Assembly: GCA_030378085.1 (NCBI GenBank) | Contig: JAUCGK010000004.1 | Coordinates: forward strand, 1-46,999 | Length of the DNA: 46,999 bases | Reading direction: 5' to 3' | Source of the DNA: Candidatus Parabeggiatoa sp. HSG14 | Lineage (GTDB): Bacteria; Pseudomonadota; Gammaproteobacteria; Beggiatoales; Beggiatoaceae | Shown: positions 9,660-19,814 of the stretch, piece after piece | How the letters are laid out: the number at the start of each line of letters is the position of its first letter | How positions within the stretch are numbered: the stretch's first letter is position 1 | The notes under the pieces: generated by a model | Seen by the model: the letters and a program-made list of their open reading frames with translations, nothing else | Told to the model about the DNA's origin: nothing | Database searches by the model: none | Program-made: the position numbers and the translations under genes

Positions 9660-11174
9660 TTAGAGTATATCTCTAGGTTCATTGTGACGTGCCTCATCAA
9701 TCAGCTTTTGCTTTAAATAGTAAAGATTCATTTCCAAGTGTACGGGATAAGTTTCTGGCATGTCTAACCGTTTAATACTTTCATGGCAGTGGGCAAGTTG
9801 TTCTTGTAAGTGTTGACGAATTTGTGTAAGCGATGGTAACTTTATCACAGGTTCACCTTTGCGTACTACAGGGATAAGTAAATCTTGATAGGGTGCGTTT
9901 TTCGGTAAAGTGGTATGTCCTTCTACTAAATCGGGATGATGAGAAAAAGCATTCAGACTCACCAAATGGGGTTCTTTAATAGGAGGTTGTAGTTGATTAT
10001 AAATCATGTCACAGATAAACTCATTTTGTTGGCTATCACTAAAGCGGCGTACTTGCAATAATCCGGGATTAGAGGTTTTAGCCGGTTCTTCTGAGATTTT
10101 GAGGCGGTGTTGCCATTCTCCCTCTGCCGAATCACGAATGGCAGTGAGTTTATACACGCCTCCCAACGCCGGCTGATCATAACTGGTGATTAATTTAGTG
10201 CCAACACCCCACAAATCAATTTTAGCACCTGCTGCTTTAAGATTGGCTATCGTAAGTTCATCTAAATCATTGCTGGCAACAATACGTGTTTGTTTAAATC
10301 CTGCCTCATCAAGCAATTGTCTTGCCTTTTGACTGAGACTGACAAAATTGCCTGAGTCTAAACGAATACCAATTAATTGATAATCATTTTCTTGTAACCA
10401 TTGTCCCATTTTAATCGCTTTTTTTATGCCCTCAATAGTATTAAAAGTATCGACTAAAAAAATACAATTATTGGGCATGGCTTCGGCATAAGCTCGAAAT
10501 GCTTCGTCTTCACTGTCAAAGGACATAATCCAACTATGAGCATGCGTGCCTTTAACGGGAATGCCATAAAGTTTACCTGCTAATACATTTGAAGTTCCAG
10601 CACAACCTCCAATATAAGCAGCTCGGCTAGCGGTTAATGCACCGTCTATGCCCTGCGCCCGCCGTAAACCAAATTCCAACACCGGCTCACCTTGAGTCGC
10701 TTGACAGACTCGTGCGGCTTTTGTTGTAATAAGCGTTTGAAAATTAACAATATTAAGTAATGCTGTTTCCAATAATTGACATTGCAATAATGGGCCTTGT
10801 ACTCGCAAGAGTGGTTCGTGAGGGAATACCACAGTGCCTTCTGGCATTGCATCAATATCGCATTCAAAGCGCAATTTGCCGAGATAGTCAAGAAATGCCT
10901 GTTCAAATAAAGGTTTGTCATCACTCCCCATTAATGTAGCAAGATAATCCAAATCGGTTTTGGTAAAATGTAAATCTTCAAGATATTCAAGTACTGTTTC
11001 TAAACCCGCTGCTATGGTATAGCCCCCATAAAACGGTTGTTTACGAAAAAATAGAGTAAATACTGCCTCTTTATTAATTGTATTGGTTTTCCAATAGCCA
11101 TAAGCCATTGTCAATTGATACAAATCGGTTAGTAAAGAGAGTGAATGTTCATATAACTGTTTAATATGGTTCAT
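9660..11174 (-). CDS. pncB: Nicotinate phosphoribosyltransferase
   Basis: First step of the Preiss-Handler salvage route, nicotinate plus PRPP to nicotinate mononucleotide. The 504-residue protein begins with the family signature [13 protein letters not shown] (16-28) and has [11 protein letters not shown] at 209-219, containing the regulatory/catalytic His, and the phosphate-binding segment [20 protein letters not shown]. Length fits the larger bacterial/eukaryotic-type enzyme. NadE, two genes downstream on the same strand, would use the product after adenylation by NadD, which is not in this window. Confidence 0.94.
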   Translation of the reverse strand: MNHIKQLYEHSLSLLTDLYQLTMAYGYWKTNTINKEAVFTLFFRKQPFYGGYTIAAGLETVLEYLEDLHFTKTDLDYLATLMGSDDKPLFEQAFLDYLGKLRFECDIDAMPEGTVVFPHEPLLRVQGPLLQCQLLETALLNIVNFQTLITTKAARVCQATQGEPVLEFGLRRAQGIDGALTASRAAYIGGCAGTSNVLAGKLYGIPVKGTHAHSWIMSFDSEDEAFRAYAEAMPNNCIFLVDTFNTIEGIKKAIKMGQWLQENDYQLIGIRLDSGNFVSLSQKARQLLDEAGFKQTRIVASNDLDELTIANLKAAGAKIDLWGVGTKLITSYDQPALGGVYKLTAIRDSAEGEWQHRLKISEEPAKTSNPGLLQVRRFSDSQQNEFICDMIYNQLQPPIKEPHLVSLNAFSHHPDLVEGHTTLPKNAPYQDLLIPVVRKGEPVIKLPSLTQIRQHLQEQLAHCHESIKRLDMPETYPVHLEMNLYYLKQKLIDEARHNEPRDIL

Positions 11175-11437
11175 AAATCAATTTCCTTGTCAGTGATATT
11201 GGACAAAGCCTCGCTTTGAACTCTGTCACTGGACTCATCAAAGGGAGAAAGGGAACAAGAATATTAAAAAAGAATTAATTTTTAAAAATAAAAATAAAAC
11301 AAATTACAATTTTTAAACTGTACCAATTCCTAATTTTTAATTCCCAATTTTAAAGATAATACACTTCTCCCTTTAAATAAAACAATATAAGCCCAAATTT
11401 TGAGAATATTATCATTAACTAAAATAAGGGAGTTATT

Positions 11438-11767
11438 ATGCTTGTCAAAAATATAGATTCTAATGAACTTGCCCAATGGTTAGAAGAGGAAATTCCTCCT
11501 CTGTTAATTGATGTGCGTACTCCACAAGAAATGGCACAAGCCTCTATTCCAAAGTGTAAACCTTTACCACTGAGTGTTTTACCAGTACGCCTCAATGAAG
11601 TACCAAAAAATGAACGAGTGGTATTTTATTGTCGCACAGGTTCTCGCTCTGCCCAAGCTTGCATGTACCTGGCACAGCAAGGGTATGACAATGTTTATAA
11701 CTTATATGGGGGAATAATTAACTGGGCGCGTAATGGCTTACCACTAGAACCAATGGTATTCAATTGA
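11438..11767 (+). CDS. Single-domain rhodanese-like sulfurtransferase
   Basis: 109 residues covering one rhodanese domain: LLIDVRTPQEM near the N-terminus, the active-site loop CRTGSRS with the persulfide-forming Cys, and the typical C-terminal LYGGIINWARNGLPLE. Single-domain rhodaneses carry or transfer sulfane sulfur; the natural acceptor cannot be told from sequence. There is no signal peptide, so it is cytoplasmic. AAGGGAG 6 bases before the ATG supports the start. Confidence 0.93.
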   Translation: MLVKNIDSNELAQWLEEEIPPLLIDVRTPQEMAQASIPKCKPLPLSVLPVRLNEVPKNERVVFYCRTGSRSAQACMYLAQQGYDNVYNLYGGIINWARNGLPLEPMVFN

Positions 11768-11929
11768 TGTACTTATGGACAAATTTAATTATCAATTACC
11801 AATTCTTAATTGTATAAATATCCAGAAAAATTAATCTTTGCAAGGTTGGAGTCCAAACTTTCAGGTTTGGGCGTACAGAATGGTTAAAAAGACTAAAATT
11901 TATCTGGATGATGAGATAAGGAGCGATTT

Positions 11930-12703
11930 ATGGAAAACATACACAATACATCCTCTATGACTCCTATTCGTTTGGGAGTTAACATTGATCATATTGCGAC
12001 TGTCAGACAAGCGCGTGGCACTCGTTACCCTGATCCAATCCAAGCAGCTATTGAGGCAGAGCAAGCAGGTGCTGATTTGATTACTTTACATTTGCGTGAG
12101 GATCGCAGACATATTCAAGAGCGCGATGTTCTTATGCTTAAAGAGATATTGCTGACTCGGATGAATTTGGAAATGGCTGTCACGAAGGAAATGTTAACCT
12201 TTGCTGAACGTCTTCGCCCTCAAGATGTTTGTTTCGTACCAGAGCGACGCGAGGAGTTGACAACGGAAGGTGGGCTTGATGTTTTAAGCCAAATGGATCG
12301 TATCCAAGAGGGTTGCCAACAATTAGCAGCGGTTGGAACACGGGTTTCTTTGTTTATTGATGCTGATCAAACGCAAATTGATGCGGCAGCCCGTGTGGGT
12401 GCGCCAGTGATAGAAATTCATACCGGACATTTTGCCGATGCAACTGATGAGCAAATCCGTCAACAAGAATATCAACGCATTCTCATCGCAGTAAAGCACG
12501 GCGTTGAAGTAGGGCTACAAGTTAATGCAGGACATGGACTCAATTACCACAATGTTGCCGATATTGCTGTAATTCCTGATGTATGCGAGTTGAATATTGG
12601 TCACTCAATTGTGGCGCGTGCTTTATTTAGTGGTTTTGCATCAGCAGTGCGAGAAATGAAACGGTTAATAGTTGAAGCGAGACATAATCCAACTTGTGGA
12701 TAA
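11930..12703 (+). CDS. pdxJ: Pyridoxine 5'-phosphate synthase
   Basis: Condenses 1-deoxyxylulose 5-phosphate with 3-amino-1-hydroxyacetone phosphate to give pyridoxine 5'-phosphate in the DXP-dependent vitamin B6 pathway. TIM-barrel signatures are [20 protein letters not shown] at the start, [14 protein letters not shown], and the C-terminal [14 protein letters not shown]. Total length is 257 residues. AAGGAG 6 bases before the first ATG decides the start, although an ATG nine codons in lies closer to the usual N-terminus. A hairpin terminator follows. No other pdx gene is adjacent. Confidence 0.96.
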   Translation: MENIHNTSSMTPIRLGVNIDHIATVRQARGTRYPDPIQAAIEAEQAGADLITLHLREDRRHIQERDVLMLKEILLTRMNLEMAVTKEMLTFAERLRPQDVCFVPERREELTTEGGLDVLSQMDRIQEGCQQLAAVGTRVSLFIDADQTQIDAAARVGAPVIEIHTGHFADATDEQIRQQEYQRILIAVKHGVEVGLQVNAGHGLNYHNVADIAVIPDVCELNIGHSIVARALFSGFASAVREMKRLIVEARHNPTCG

Positions 12704-12740
12704 AGTTTTTATTTAGTCTAATGTTTTATATTAAAGGAGT

Positions 12741-12767
12741 CCAAAGCTTTAGCTTTGGATTTTTTTT
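12741..12767 (+). terminator. Rho-independent terminator after pdxJ
   Basis: CCAAAGCTTTAGCTTTGG forms a hairpin followed by a run of eight T. It belongs to the GGAGTCCAAA small-palindrome family found elsewhere (for example 18,151, 30,604 and 34,796), apparently co-opted as a terminator here. Confidence 0.75.
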
Positions 12768-12851
12768 GGACTGTACGGTTAAAAATCTGCTGTACAACAT
12801 CCTTGGCTACGTCAAAATCCTCAATAATAAAAATTATAGGAGATGATTATA

Positions 12852-14150
12852 ATGAAAATTGAGTCTCTTGAAGTGCAAAATTTTAAAGGTTTTGTACATA
12901 AAAAATTAAAATTTTCATCTCAATTTAATGTGCTGATTGGCAATAATGGTAGCGGTAAAACGGCTATATTAGATGCTTTGGCGGTGGGCATGGGATCATT
13001 GTTGCTCGGTTTTGATGGTATTGGAACTCGTTCCATCAGAGAGGAAGAAGTACGCCATGTTTATCGCCAATCAGGTCAAATTACAGAACTCATTCCTCAA
13101 CATCCGGCTATTGTGCATTGTATCGGGAATATTAATGATTCAAACACTATAAGCTGGGAACGTCGTTTAAATAAAACACATGGCAAAACAACACGCCAAT
13201 ATGCAAAAACGATTATTCAATATGGTGAACAATTACAGAAAAAAGTGAGAGATGGCAAGCCAGTTATACTGCCTTTATTAAGCTACTACAGTACAGCTAG
13301 ACTTTGGCTTCAGAAAAAAGATAAAGTCGAACTGGTTAAACCAGGCTCTCCTACTTCTGGATATGTGGACTGTCTGGAAACAGCTTCAAATGAAAAAATG
13401 CTGATGGGTTGGATAAAAACCATGGAAATTGAAGCCTCACAACGACAAGCACTTCTCCAAGTGTTAGAAGGTTTACGAGACTCAGTAAAAAATTGCTTAG
13501 AAGGATGTGAATCGGTTTATTTTAGTGTTCAATTGGATATGTTCATAGCGACGTTTACTAATGGGTTGAAACTGCCCGCTTATATGTTGAGCGATGGGCA
13601 GCGGACTATATTGACAATGGTAGCCGATATTGCTTATCGAGCGGCCGTCTTGAATGCACATTTGGGCGAAAAAGCGGTACTCGAAACACCTGGCATCGTA
13701 CTCATTGATGAAATTGATTTACATCTACATCCCGAATGGCAACGAACAATAATAGAACAATTAAGAAATAGCTTTCCTAAAATTCAGTTTATTGTCACCA
13801 CCCATTCTCCCATCATCATTCAATCATTAAAACAAGGTGAAGTGATTAACTTGAACGATGAAAACATTGGGGATTATTACAATAAAGGCGTTGAAGACAT
13901 TCTAGAATGGGTAATGGGAGTCGCTAATTCACCACAAAGCGAACATCGCTTGAAAATGGTAGTAGCGGCAAGAGAATATTATCGGCTCTTAGAACAAGCT
14001 AAGGAAACAGCACCAGATGAACTTGAACGACTAAAAGCGCGTTTGAATGAATTAGCTGCACCTTATAGTGATAACATTGCCTATCATGCTTTTCTACAAA
14101 TGAAACGTGAAGTGGCTGGATTAGGAGATGATGACAATGCGTCCCGTTGA
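12852..14150 (+). CDS. AAA/SMC-like ATPase of a Septu-like defence pair (PtuA-like)
   Basis: A 432-residue ABC/SMC-type ATPase: N-terminal beta strands MKIESLEVQNFKGF, Walker A GNNGSGKT at 30-37, Walker B VLIDEIDLHLHPEWQ near 284-298, and the switch VTTHSP near 314. The gene overlaps a downstream HNH nuclease gene by 14 bases. ATPase plus HNH nuclease in this order is the arrangement of Septu (PtuA-PtuB) anti-phage systems and of the effector pair in some retrons. GGAG 9 bases before the ATG at 12852 makes it a better start than the ATG at 12843. No reverse transcriptase is nearby. The role in defence is inferred from family and neighbour only. Confidence 0.8.
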   Translation: MKIESLEVQNFKGFVHKKLKFSSQFNVLIGNNGSGKTAILDALAVGMGSLLLGFDGIGTRSIREEEVRHVYRQSGQITELIPQHPAIVHCIGNINDSNTISWERRLNKTHGKTTRQYAKTIIQYGEQLQKKVRDGKPVILPLLSYYSTARLWLQKKDKVELVKPGSPTSGYVDCLETASNEKMLMGWIKTMEIEASQRQALLQVLEGLRDSVKNCLEGCESVYFSVQLDMFIATFTNGLKLPAYMLSDGQRTILTMVADIAYRAAVLNAHLGEKAVLETPGIVLIDEIDLHLHPEWQRTIIEQLRNSFPKIQFIVTTHSPIIIQSLKQGEVINLNDENIGDYYNKGVEDILEWVMGVANSPQSEHRLKMVVAAREYYRLLEQAKETAPDELERLKARLNELAAPYSDNIAYHAFLQMKREVAGLGDDDNASR

Positions 14151-14814
14151 ACGTGGTGATCAACCAACTGATGAAAGTGGAAAACCAATCCGTTTTACGA
14201 AATATCAAGAAGCCAGTCCTTATTTAAAGGAACGATTAGGGAGATATTGTTCATATTGCGAAATGCACCTTTCGGCGGGGCTTCATGTAGAACATATACA
14301 ACCCAAATCCCATCACCCTCAATATAAATTAGACTGGAATAACTTTTTGTTAGCTTGTGTGCATTGTAATAGTGCAAAAGGGGATACGGATATTATAGCG
14401 AGAGAATATTACTGGCCTGATCAAGATAATACTTTTCGGGCTTTTGAGTATGATGCCGATGGCTCGATCATTCCTCATCCAAAACTAACGCCCCAACAAC
14501 AGCGTTTAGCTTTGAAAAGCTTAGAACTTTTTAATTTAAGTCAGAATACTTGTTCTGAAAATGATCCTCGTTTACTTCAGCGTCGTGAGGCTTGGGAGAT
14601 TGCTAAAGAGGCTTACACTGATTTACAAAATGGTGCAACTATTAGAACGGTTAAAAGATTAGCTCAAGCCAAAGGTTTTTGGTCTGTCTGGATAACCGTT
14701 TTTCAGGACAATCCTGAAATGTTAAATCTGTTTATCCAAGATTTCCCTGGGACTTGTCAGCAGTGTTTTGACCAATCAGGTAAACCGGTGAAGCGTCCCT
14801 GTGGGGCATTATAA
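14137..14814 (+). CDS. HNH endonuclease of the Septu-like pair (PtuB-like, TIGR02646-type)
   Basis: 225 residues from the ATG at 14137, which has AGGAG 9 bases upstream; earlier ATGs at 14128 and 14131 sit too close to it. The HNH fold has zinc knuckles C38/C41 (YCSYC) and C74/C77 (CVHC), a catalytic motif VEHIQPKS with H53, and N69 in LDWNNFLLAC. A further Cys cluster lies near the C-terminus (TCQQCFD). In Septu the nuclease acts with the ATPase against phage nucleic acid. The overlap with the ATPase gene implies translational coupling. Confidence 0.82.
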   Translation: MRPVERGDQPTDESGKPIRFTKYQEASPYLKERLGRYCSYCEMHLSAGLHVEHIQPKSHHPQYKLDWNNFLLACVHCNSAKGDTDIIAREYYWPDQDNTFRAFEYDADGSIIPHPKLTPQQQRLALKSLELFNLSQNTCSENDPRLLQRREAWEIAKEAYTDLQNGATIRTVKRLAQAKGFWSVWITVFQDNPEMLNLFIQDFPGTCQQCFDQSGKPVKRPCGAL

Positions 14815-14883
14815 ATCTGTTATCAGCTCATGGGGCAAAGATGATAGATCAGTTTGGCTTGCAACTAAATGCTAAATTAGTTA

Positions 14884-15009
14884 CTGATGTTACGCAGATG
14901 GCTTCCAAACAGGAGTGCAAAATTTATTTTGCCAACTAGAGTGTAACTCCTCGCAAAATAAATTTTGCACTCCTTTATTCACTTTTGGAAGTACAGTGCG
15001 TAACATCAG
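14884..15009. mobile_element. CTGATGTTACGCA MITE, 126 bp, target duplication TTAGTTA
   Basis: Terminal inverted repeats CTGATGTTACGCA and TGCGTAACATCAG are flanked by TTAGTTA at 14877-14883 and 15010-15016. The interior is itself nearly palindromic (GGAGTGCAAAATTTATTTTG / CAAAATAAATTTTGCACTCC) and lacks the GC-rich core of the longer copies. Confidence 0.92.
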
Positions 15010-15074
15010 TTAGTTAATCTACAGAGTAGAATGGACAACATTTTTTTTTGAATAATTGGGAATAATTGGGGTCA

Positions 15075-15147
15075 AATAATTGGGGTCAGAGTAAAATTAA
15101 TATGAGAGGAGACGACCGTAATTAATGCTACTCTGACCCCAATTATT
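15075..15147. repeat. Inverted repeat ATTGGGGTCAGAGTA upstream of the LRR gene
   Basis: AATAATTGGGGTCAGAGTA (15075-15093) is inverted as TACTCTGACCCCAATTATT (15129-15147), with two extra partial AATAATTGGGGT copies before it. The right arm ends only 7 bases before the ATG of the LRR-Roc gene, so this hairpin forms most of its leader. No ordinary ribosome binding site is visible for that gene. Confidence 0.8.
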
Positions 15148-15154
15148 AAAATTT

Positions 15155-18094
15155 ATGAATAAATTATTACAAATCATTGAAAAAGCGGTTAAAAAAGAGG
15201 TAATAGGGCTTGAATTTGGTGGCAAAGAATTAACAGAACTGCCAGCGGAAATCGGTCAACTGGTCAATTTGCAAGAACTAAACCTTATCAACAATAACCT
15301 AACGACCTTGTCACCGGAAATCGGTCAACTGGTCAATTTGCAAGAACTAAACCTTACCAGCAATAACCTAACGACCTTGTCACCGGAAATCGGTCAACTG
15401 GTCAATTTGCAACGACTATACCTTGGCGGCAATAACCTAACGACCTTTCCACCGGAAATCGGTCAACTGGTCAATTTGCAAGTACTACACCTTGCCAGCA
15501 ATGAACTGACGACCTTGCCAGCAGAAATCGGTCAACTGGTCAATTTGCGATGGATAAACTTTTATTACAATCAACTAACGACCTTGCCAGCGGAAATAGG
15601 TCAACTGGTCAATTTGCTAACGCTAAAGATTAGTGTCAATAAACTGACGACCTTGCCAGCGAAAATCGCTCAATTGGTCAATTTGCAAATGCTAGACCTT
15701 GGATTCAATCAACTGATGACCTTGCCAGCAGAAATCGCTCAATTAGCCAAAAAAATAGAGGAAAATATTGCGGATAAAGATGACGAATATCTGGGATTAT
15801 ATTTAAAAAGCAACCCCTTACCAATTCCCTCAGAAATATTAAGGGATCATCAACACCCCACAAAAATCACCAACTACTTCTTCCAACTTAAAAAACAACC
15901 CCTAAACGAAGCCAAAATGCTAATCGTCGGTCAAGGCGGAGTTGGCAAAACTTCCCTAGTCAACCGCTTAACCAAATATATTTATAACGATGCTGAAAAT
16001 AAAACCGAAGGCATTCAAATCAAGCAATGGCTTTTCAGGGTAAAAAAAGGAGGTATTCGCCTTAACATCTGGGATTTCGGTGGCCAAGAAATTATGCACG
16101 CCACCCACCAATTTTTCCTCACCAAACGCAGCCTCTACATTCTAGTTCTTGATGCTCGCCAAGGTGAACAAGAAAGCCGGGTAGAATATTGGTTAAAACT
16201 CATTCAAAGTTTTGGCGGCGACTCCCCCATAATCATCGCCATCAACAAAACCGATGAACATCCATTAGACATCAACAAACGTGGTTTAAAGGCCAAATAC
16301 CCCAGCCTTAAAACCTTCTTTGACATATCCTGCAAAACGAACAAAGGTATTTCCGAACTAAAAGAAAATCTTAAATATCAATTAGATAACATCGAACATG
16401 TTCACGACCCTTTCCCAAGTGATTGGTTTCAAGTAAAACAAGCACTGGAAAACATGGCGCAGGATTTTATCGACTATGATGAATATGTACAGATGTGCCA
16501 ACAGCAAAATGTACCAGATGAACTCAGCCAACACACCTTGATTGACTTCCTGCATGACTTAGGCATCGTTCTCAACTTCCGCGAAGACAAACTTCACCCG
16601 CAACTTCGTGATACCAATATCTTAAATCCCGAATGGGTAACGGAAGGTGTTTACAAACTACTTAACTCCTTTGCCCTCAACCAAAGTAAAGGCATATTAA
16701 AACTTGAGCAATTGGGAACTTTATTAGATCAAAATAATTACCCAAAAGATAGACAATGTATTATTATCGACATAATGGAAAAGTTTGAACTCTGCTTCGA
16801 GATAAAAGATTCCAACCGGCAACAATTCTTGATTCCAGAATTACTTTCCAAAGAAGAACCAGATATCAACTGGGATTACGACAACAGCCTCGCTTTCCAA
16901 TACCACTACGACATATTGCCCAGCAGCATTATGTCTCGTTTCATCGTGCGAATGCAAAAATTTATCTCCAAAAAAACTTACTGGCATAGTGGCGTGGTAT
17001 TGGCACAAGGAGACAACAAAGCGTTAATAAAATCTGATACTGAAGACGGGAAAATTTTCATTTGGGTAATTGGTGAATCCACAACCCGGCGTAAGTTCTT
17101 AACTGCTATCCGTAAACAATTTGAATATCTACATAAATCCATACCCAAAATTAATGCTGTTGAACAAGTACCCTATAAAACTGTTGTTATTCCCTATAAA
17201 AATTTAATAAATGCCGAAGAAATGGGCGAAAAAGTTATTCCAATCTTTGAGCTTAAAGAACGAGTTCCAATTAGCCAGTTATTGGATGGAATTGAGAAGA
17301 TAAAAAAAAATAAAGGATCAATACCGCCACCAAAAAATAAGAGATTAGTAGATGTAGTGATCATAACGGCACTTGATAAAGAACGAAATGCCGTTTTGCG
17401 TTATTTGGATGCCCCTAAAAAAGTGCAAATCAAACACCGTACCATTTACAAATCTAATTTGCGTCACGATAATACAGAAAGTTCTTATCAAGTGGTTTTA
17501 TTGTGCCTAGACAATATGGGTAATGTTGCAGCAGGTATAGCAACGGCACGAGTCATTGACACTTGGAAACCAAGTCTGATTATTCTTACCGGTATCATGG
17601 GTGGAGTGAAAGAAAGAAACAAACGAGATTTAGGAGATTTAATTATACCTGATCAAATTATCGGTTATGAGCAAAGTAAAATAACAGATAGGGGTACAGA
17701 GCGACGCGATGAAGTGCTACGTCCAGATCACACACTTTTGGAAGCAACTAAAGATTTTGATTTTAAAATGTCTCCACCCATTTCCCGTCCTGATGGTAAA
17801 AATAAAATACCAGATATTCATTGGGGGCCAGTCGCATCGGGCGAAAAGGTGATTGCAGACACTCAAACAATTCCAGAGCTACAAAACAATTGGACAAAAC
17901 TGATTGGTGTAGAAATGGAGAGTTATGGTGCTGCCTTGGCTGCTTATAAAGCCGAATCACGCCCCAGATTTCTTATGGTTAAAGGCATTTGTGATTGGGC
18001 AAATCCGGATAAAAATGATAAATGGCAGAAATATGCGGCTGAGGTTGCAGCAGTGTTTGTGGTTAATTTGTTGAGGAGTAAGCCCTTTGATTGA
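15155..18094 (+). CDS. LRR-Roc-COR GTPase with C-terminal nucleoside phosphorylase-like domain
   Basis: 979 residues in four parts. (1) Eight 23-residue leucine-rich repeats (about 17-198) of the type [12 protein letters not shown]. (2) A Roc GTPase: P-loop GQGGVGKTS at 259-267, DFGGQE near 307 (G3) and NKTD near 364 (G4). (3) A COR region, about 430-720. (4) A PNP_UDP/MTAN-type phosphorylase fold, about 732-975, starting [14 protein letters not shown], with GIMGGVKE, the nucleoside-binding E-M-E motif VEMESYG (E920-E922) and D947 in CDWAN. ROCO proteins are dimeric GTPases. Phosphorylase-fold domains occur as effectors or sensors on STAND/NLR-like proteins. The architecture and the neighbouring Septu-like pair suggest an immune sensor whose effector attacks nucleosides or nucleotides, but this is inference. 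There is no signal peptide or membrane segment. No Shine-Dalgarno sequence precedes the ATG. Confidence 0.9.
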   Translation: MNKLLQIIEKAVKKEVIGLEFGGKELTELPAEIGQLVNLQELNLINNNLTTLSPEIGQLVNLQELNLTSNNLTTLSPEIGQLVNLQRLYLGGNNLTTFPPEIGQLVNLQVLHLASNELTTLPAEIGQLVNLRWINFYYNQLTTLPAEIGQLVNLLTLKISVNKLTTLPAKIAQLVNLQMLDLGFNQLMTLPAEIAQLAKKIEENIADKDDEYLGLYLKSNPLPIPSEILRDHQHPTKITNYFFQLKKQPLNEAKMLIVGQGGVGKTSLVNRLTKYIYNDAENKTEGIQIKQWLFRVKKGGIRLNIWDFGGQEIMHATHQFFLTKRSLYILVLDARQGEQESRVEYWLKLIQSFGGDSPIIIAINKTDEHPLDINKRGLKAKYPSLKTFFDISCKTNKGISELKENLKYQLDNIEHVHDPFPSDWFQVKQALENMAQDFIDYDEYVQMCQQQNVPDELSQHTLIDFLHDLGIVLNFREDKLHPQLRDTNILNPEWVTEGVYKLLNSFALNQSKGILKLEQLGTLLDQNNYPKDRQCIIIDIMEKFELCFEIKDSNRQQFLIPELLSKEEPDINWDYDNSLAFQYHYDILPSSIMSRFIVRMQKFISKKTYWHSGVVLAQGDNKALIKSDTEDGKIFIWVIGESTTRRKFLTAIRKQFEYLHKSIPKINAVEQVPYKTVVIPYKNLINAEEMGEKVIPIFELKERVPISQLLDGIEKIKKNKGSIPPPKNKRLVDVVIITALDKERNAVLRYLDAPKKVQIKHRTIYKSNLRHDNTESSYQVVLLCLDNMGNVAAGIATARVIDTWKPSLIILTGIMGGVKERNKRDLGDLIIPDQIIGYEQSKITDRGTERRDEVLRPDHTLLEATKDFDFKMSPPISRPDGKNKIPDIHWGPVASGEKVIADTQTIPELQNNWTKLIGVEMESYGAALAAYKAESRPRFLMVKGICDWANPDKNDKWQKYAAEVAAVFVVNLLRSKPFD

Positions 18095-18536
18095 TGAGCA
18101 AGTGATGAGCAAGTATCGTGCAGGTTCGCTACAGTCATTTTATTCTGGAGTCCAAAGCTTCAGCTTTAAGGAGTAATAGCGAGCGTAGGGTGGGTAGAAG
18201 CGAAGCGGAAACCCACTAAGGAGTACATTTGAAAAGCAAACAACGAATAAAGTGAAAAATGTGTTAAGCCATTCGTTGTGATTTTTTAAATTCGTTGTAC
18301 TATTTTTTGTTAATTCTAAAATTCCGCAAATTCTGATTCAGACAATTAACTATGATTAATCCTGATTATCCTTTAATCTGTGTAATCTTGTTCAAAATGC
18401 GGTGATTGTTTAAATAGAGTAGAATGACTTAGATAAAGGAGTACAACGAATTTGAAAAGCAAACAACGAATAAGGAGTAGCGAGCGTAGGGTGGGTAGAG
18501 CGACAGCGAAACCCACCAAAACATATAAATAACAAT
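18095..18536. repeat. Repeat-only gap with a GTAC...ATTCGTTGTAC hairpin
   Basis: The main hairpin at 18222-18300 runs from GTACATTTGAAAAGC to TTTAAATTCGTTGTAC with an internal ACAACGAAT/ATTCGTTGT pair. Around it are two copies of GAGCGTAGGGTGGGTAGA with the paired GAAACCCACC, a GGAGTCCAAAGC piece at 18,151, and partial GTACAACGAAT arms near 18,441. No gene is visible. Confidence 0.75.
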
Positions 18537-18986
18537 ATGAACAAGTTAAAAAAGTTTGTTGTTTTTGACACCAACATTATAGTAGCCAGTTTACGTTCTC
18601 GACGCGGTGCCTCTTTTCAACTCTTAAAATTGGTAATAGAAGACGATCCACGTTTACAAATTTTGCTATCTATTCCCCTATTTTTAGAATATGAAGCGGT
18701 ACTCAAACGTGAAGAACAATTAGCAGCTAACCATTTACAAATCGAAGACATCGATACTATTTTGGACATGTTAGCAGCACGAGGCAAGAAAATAAAAATC
18801 CCTTTTTTATGGCGACCTCAATTGAATGACCCTAAAGATGAAATGGTTTTAGAGGTAGCGGCTAATGGACAAGCAGAAGCTATTATTACGTTTAACCGGA
18901 AAGATTTTTTACCAGCCACCAAACGTTTTAACTTTCAAATTCTTTCCCCATCTGCATTTTATGCACAAATACAGGAGGAACATTAA
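18537..18986 (+). CDS. PIN-domain toxin (COG1569-like)
   Basis: 149 residues with an N-terminal FVVFDTNIIVASLRS PIN start (first Asp at 11), a central FLEYEAVLKREE acidic helix and a C-terminal LNDPKDEMVLEVA...AIITFNRKDF block giving the other acidic ligands. PIN toxins are Mg-dependent ribonucleases. Unlike most VapBC modules the toxin comes first; the presumed antitoxin starts 2 bases after this stop. Repeat hairpins flank the module on both sides. No clear ribosome binding site precedes the ATG. Confidence 0.82.
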   Translation: MNKLKKFVVFDTNIIVASLRSRRGASFQLLKLVIEDDPRLQILLSIPLFLEYEAVLKREEQLAANHLQIEDIDTILDMLAARGKKIKIPFLWRPQLNDPKDEMVLEVAANGQAEAIITFNRKDFLPATKRFNFQILSPSAFYAQIQEEH

Positions 18987-18988
18987 AC

Positions 18989-19231
18989 ATGAGTCAATAT
19001 ATCCTTGATTTACCAGACAATTTGTTAGAACAAGCGGAAAAAATAGCCACGCAAAAACAGATTTCAACTAATCAACTTTTCGTCAACACGATAGCAGAAA
19101 AGTTATCAACATTATGGGAATCCCAAAACTTATTAAAGGAACGAGCAAAACGTGTTGATATTAATGCTTGTCGTGCTGTGTTAGCCAAAGTCCCCGATAA
19201 TCCAGTCGATGAATTAGATCGCATTTTATAA
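18989..19231 (+). CDS. Antitoxin of the toxin-first PIN module
   Basis: 80 residues. The N-terminal YILDLPDNLLEQAEKIA...ISTNQLFVNTIAEKLS resembles a ribbon-helix-helix DNA-binding unit. The C-terminal helix is charged (ELDRIL end). AGGAGG before the ATG lies inside the toxin gene end, implying coupled translation. Assigned as antitoxin from position and size. Confidence 0.7.
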   Translation: MSQYILDLPDNLLEQAEKIATQKQISTNQLFVNTIAEKLSTLWESQNLLKERAKRVDINACRAVLAKVPDNPVDELDRIL

Positions 19232-19588
19232 ATCAAGCAGTTTGAACAGGATTGAACGGATTAAGTGATTAACAGGATTTTTTGGTCAGTTAGCTCCCTT
19301 CGCTTTCCTGCTATTGATTGCTACTCCCTTCTTCGGGATGGTGATTGTTTGAATAGAGTACCACGAATGACTTAGAGAAAGGAGTACAACGAATTACGTG
19401 GATAAACGAATTAACCATTATTTTAACCGACATCATTTTTTAGATTTATTAGTTTATCGGCCCGTAATTCGCTGTACTATATACTCATGGATGGCGGTTG
19501 TTTGAATAAAGTACCACGAATGATTTAGAGAAAGGAGTACAACGAATAAGAAGTACAACGAATTTGAAAAGCAAACAACGAATAAGGA

Positions 19589-19712
19589 GTACAACGAAAC
19601 GCAGTGGCGGAACGCCCATTTGAAAAGCAAACAACGAATAAAGTCAAAAGCGTGTTAAGCCATTCGTTGTGATTTTTTCAAATGGGCGTTCCGCCACTGC
19701 GTTTCGTTGTAC
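19589..19712. repeat. Hairpin with 38-bp perfect arms (GTACAACGAAAC type)
   Basis: The left arm starts GTACAACGAAACGCAGTGGC at 19589; the right arm ends with its exact complement at 19712. About 38 bases pair without mismatch, including a GTGGCGGAACGCCCA segment. Inside lies a second pair, ACAACGAAT/ATTCGTTGT. The rest of the 19232-19814 gap is made of partial copies of the same family and of GTACCACGAATGA variants. Confidence 0.85.
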
Positions 19713-19814
19713 TCAATACTCAATATTCAGTGTTTGACGAATTTTATGAGAAGTACAACACATTCATTAAAATTATCATCATAAATTGGCATTTCTTTAT
19801 AAAGAGGTAATAAT

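Noticed and set aside
12300-14884. Retron (PtuA/PtuB-like effectors can belong to retrons)
   Set aside because: No reverse transcriptase ORF and no msr/msd-like inverted repeat precede the ATPase gene.
15061-15150. REP/RAYT-associated repeat (ATTGGGGTCAGAGTA) with a nearby Y1 transposase
   Set aside because: The only Y1 transposase here, at 26.6 kb, has IS200/IS605-type ends with different hairpins, and no RAYT gene flanks this repeat.
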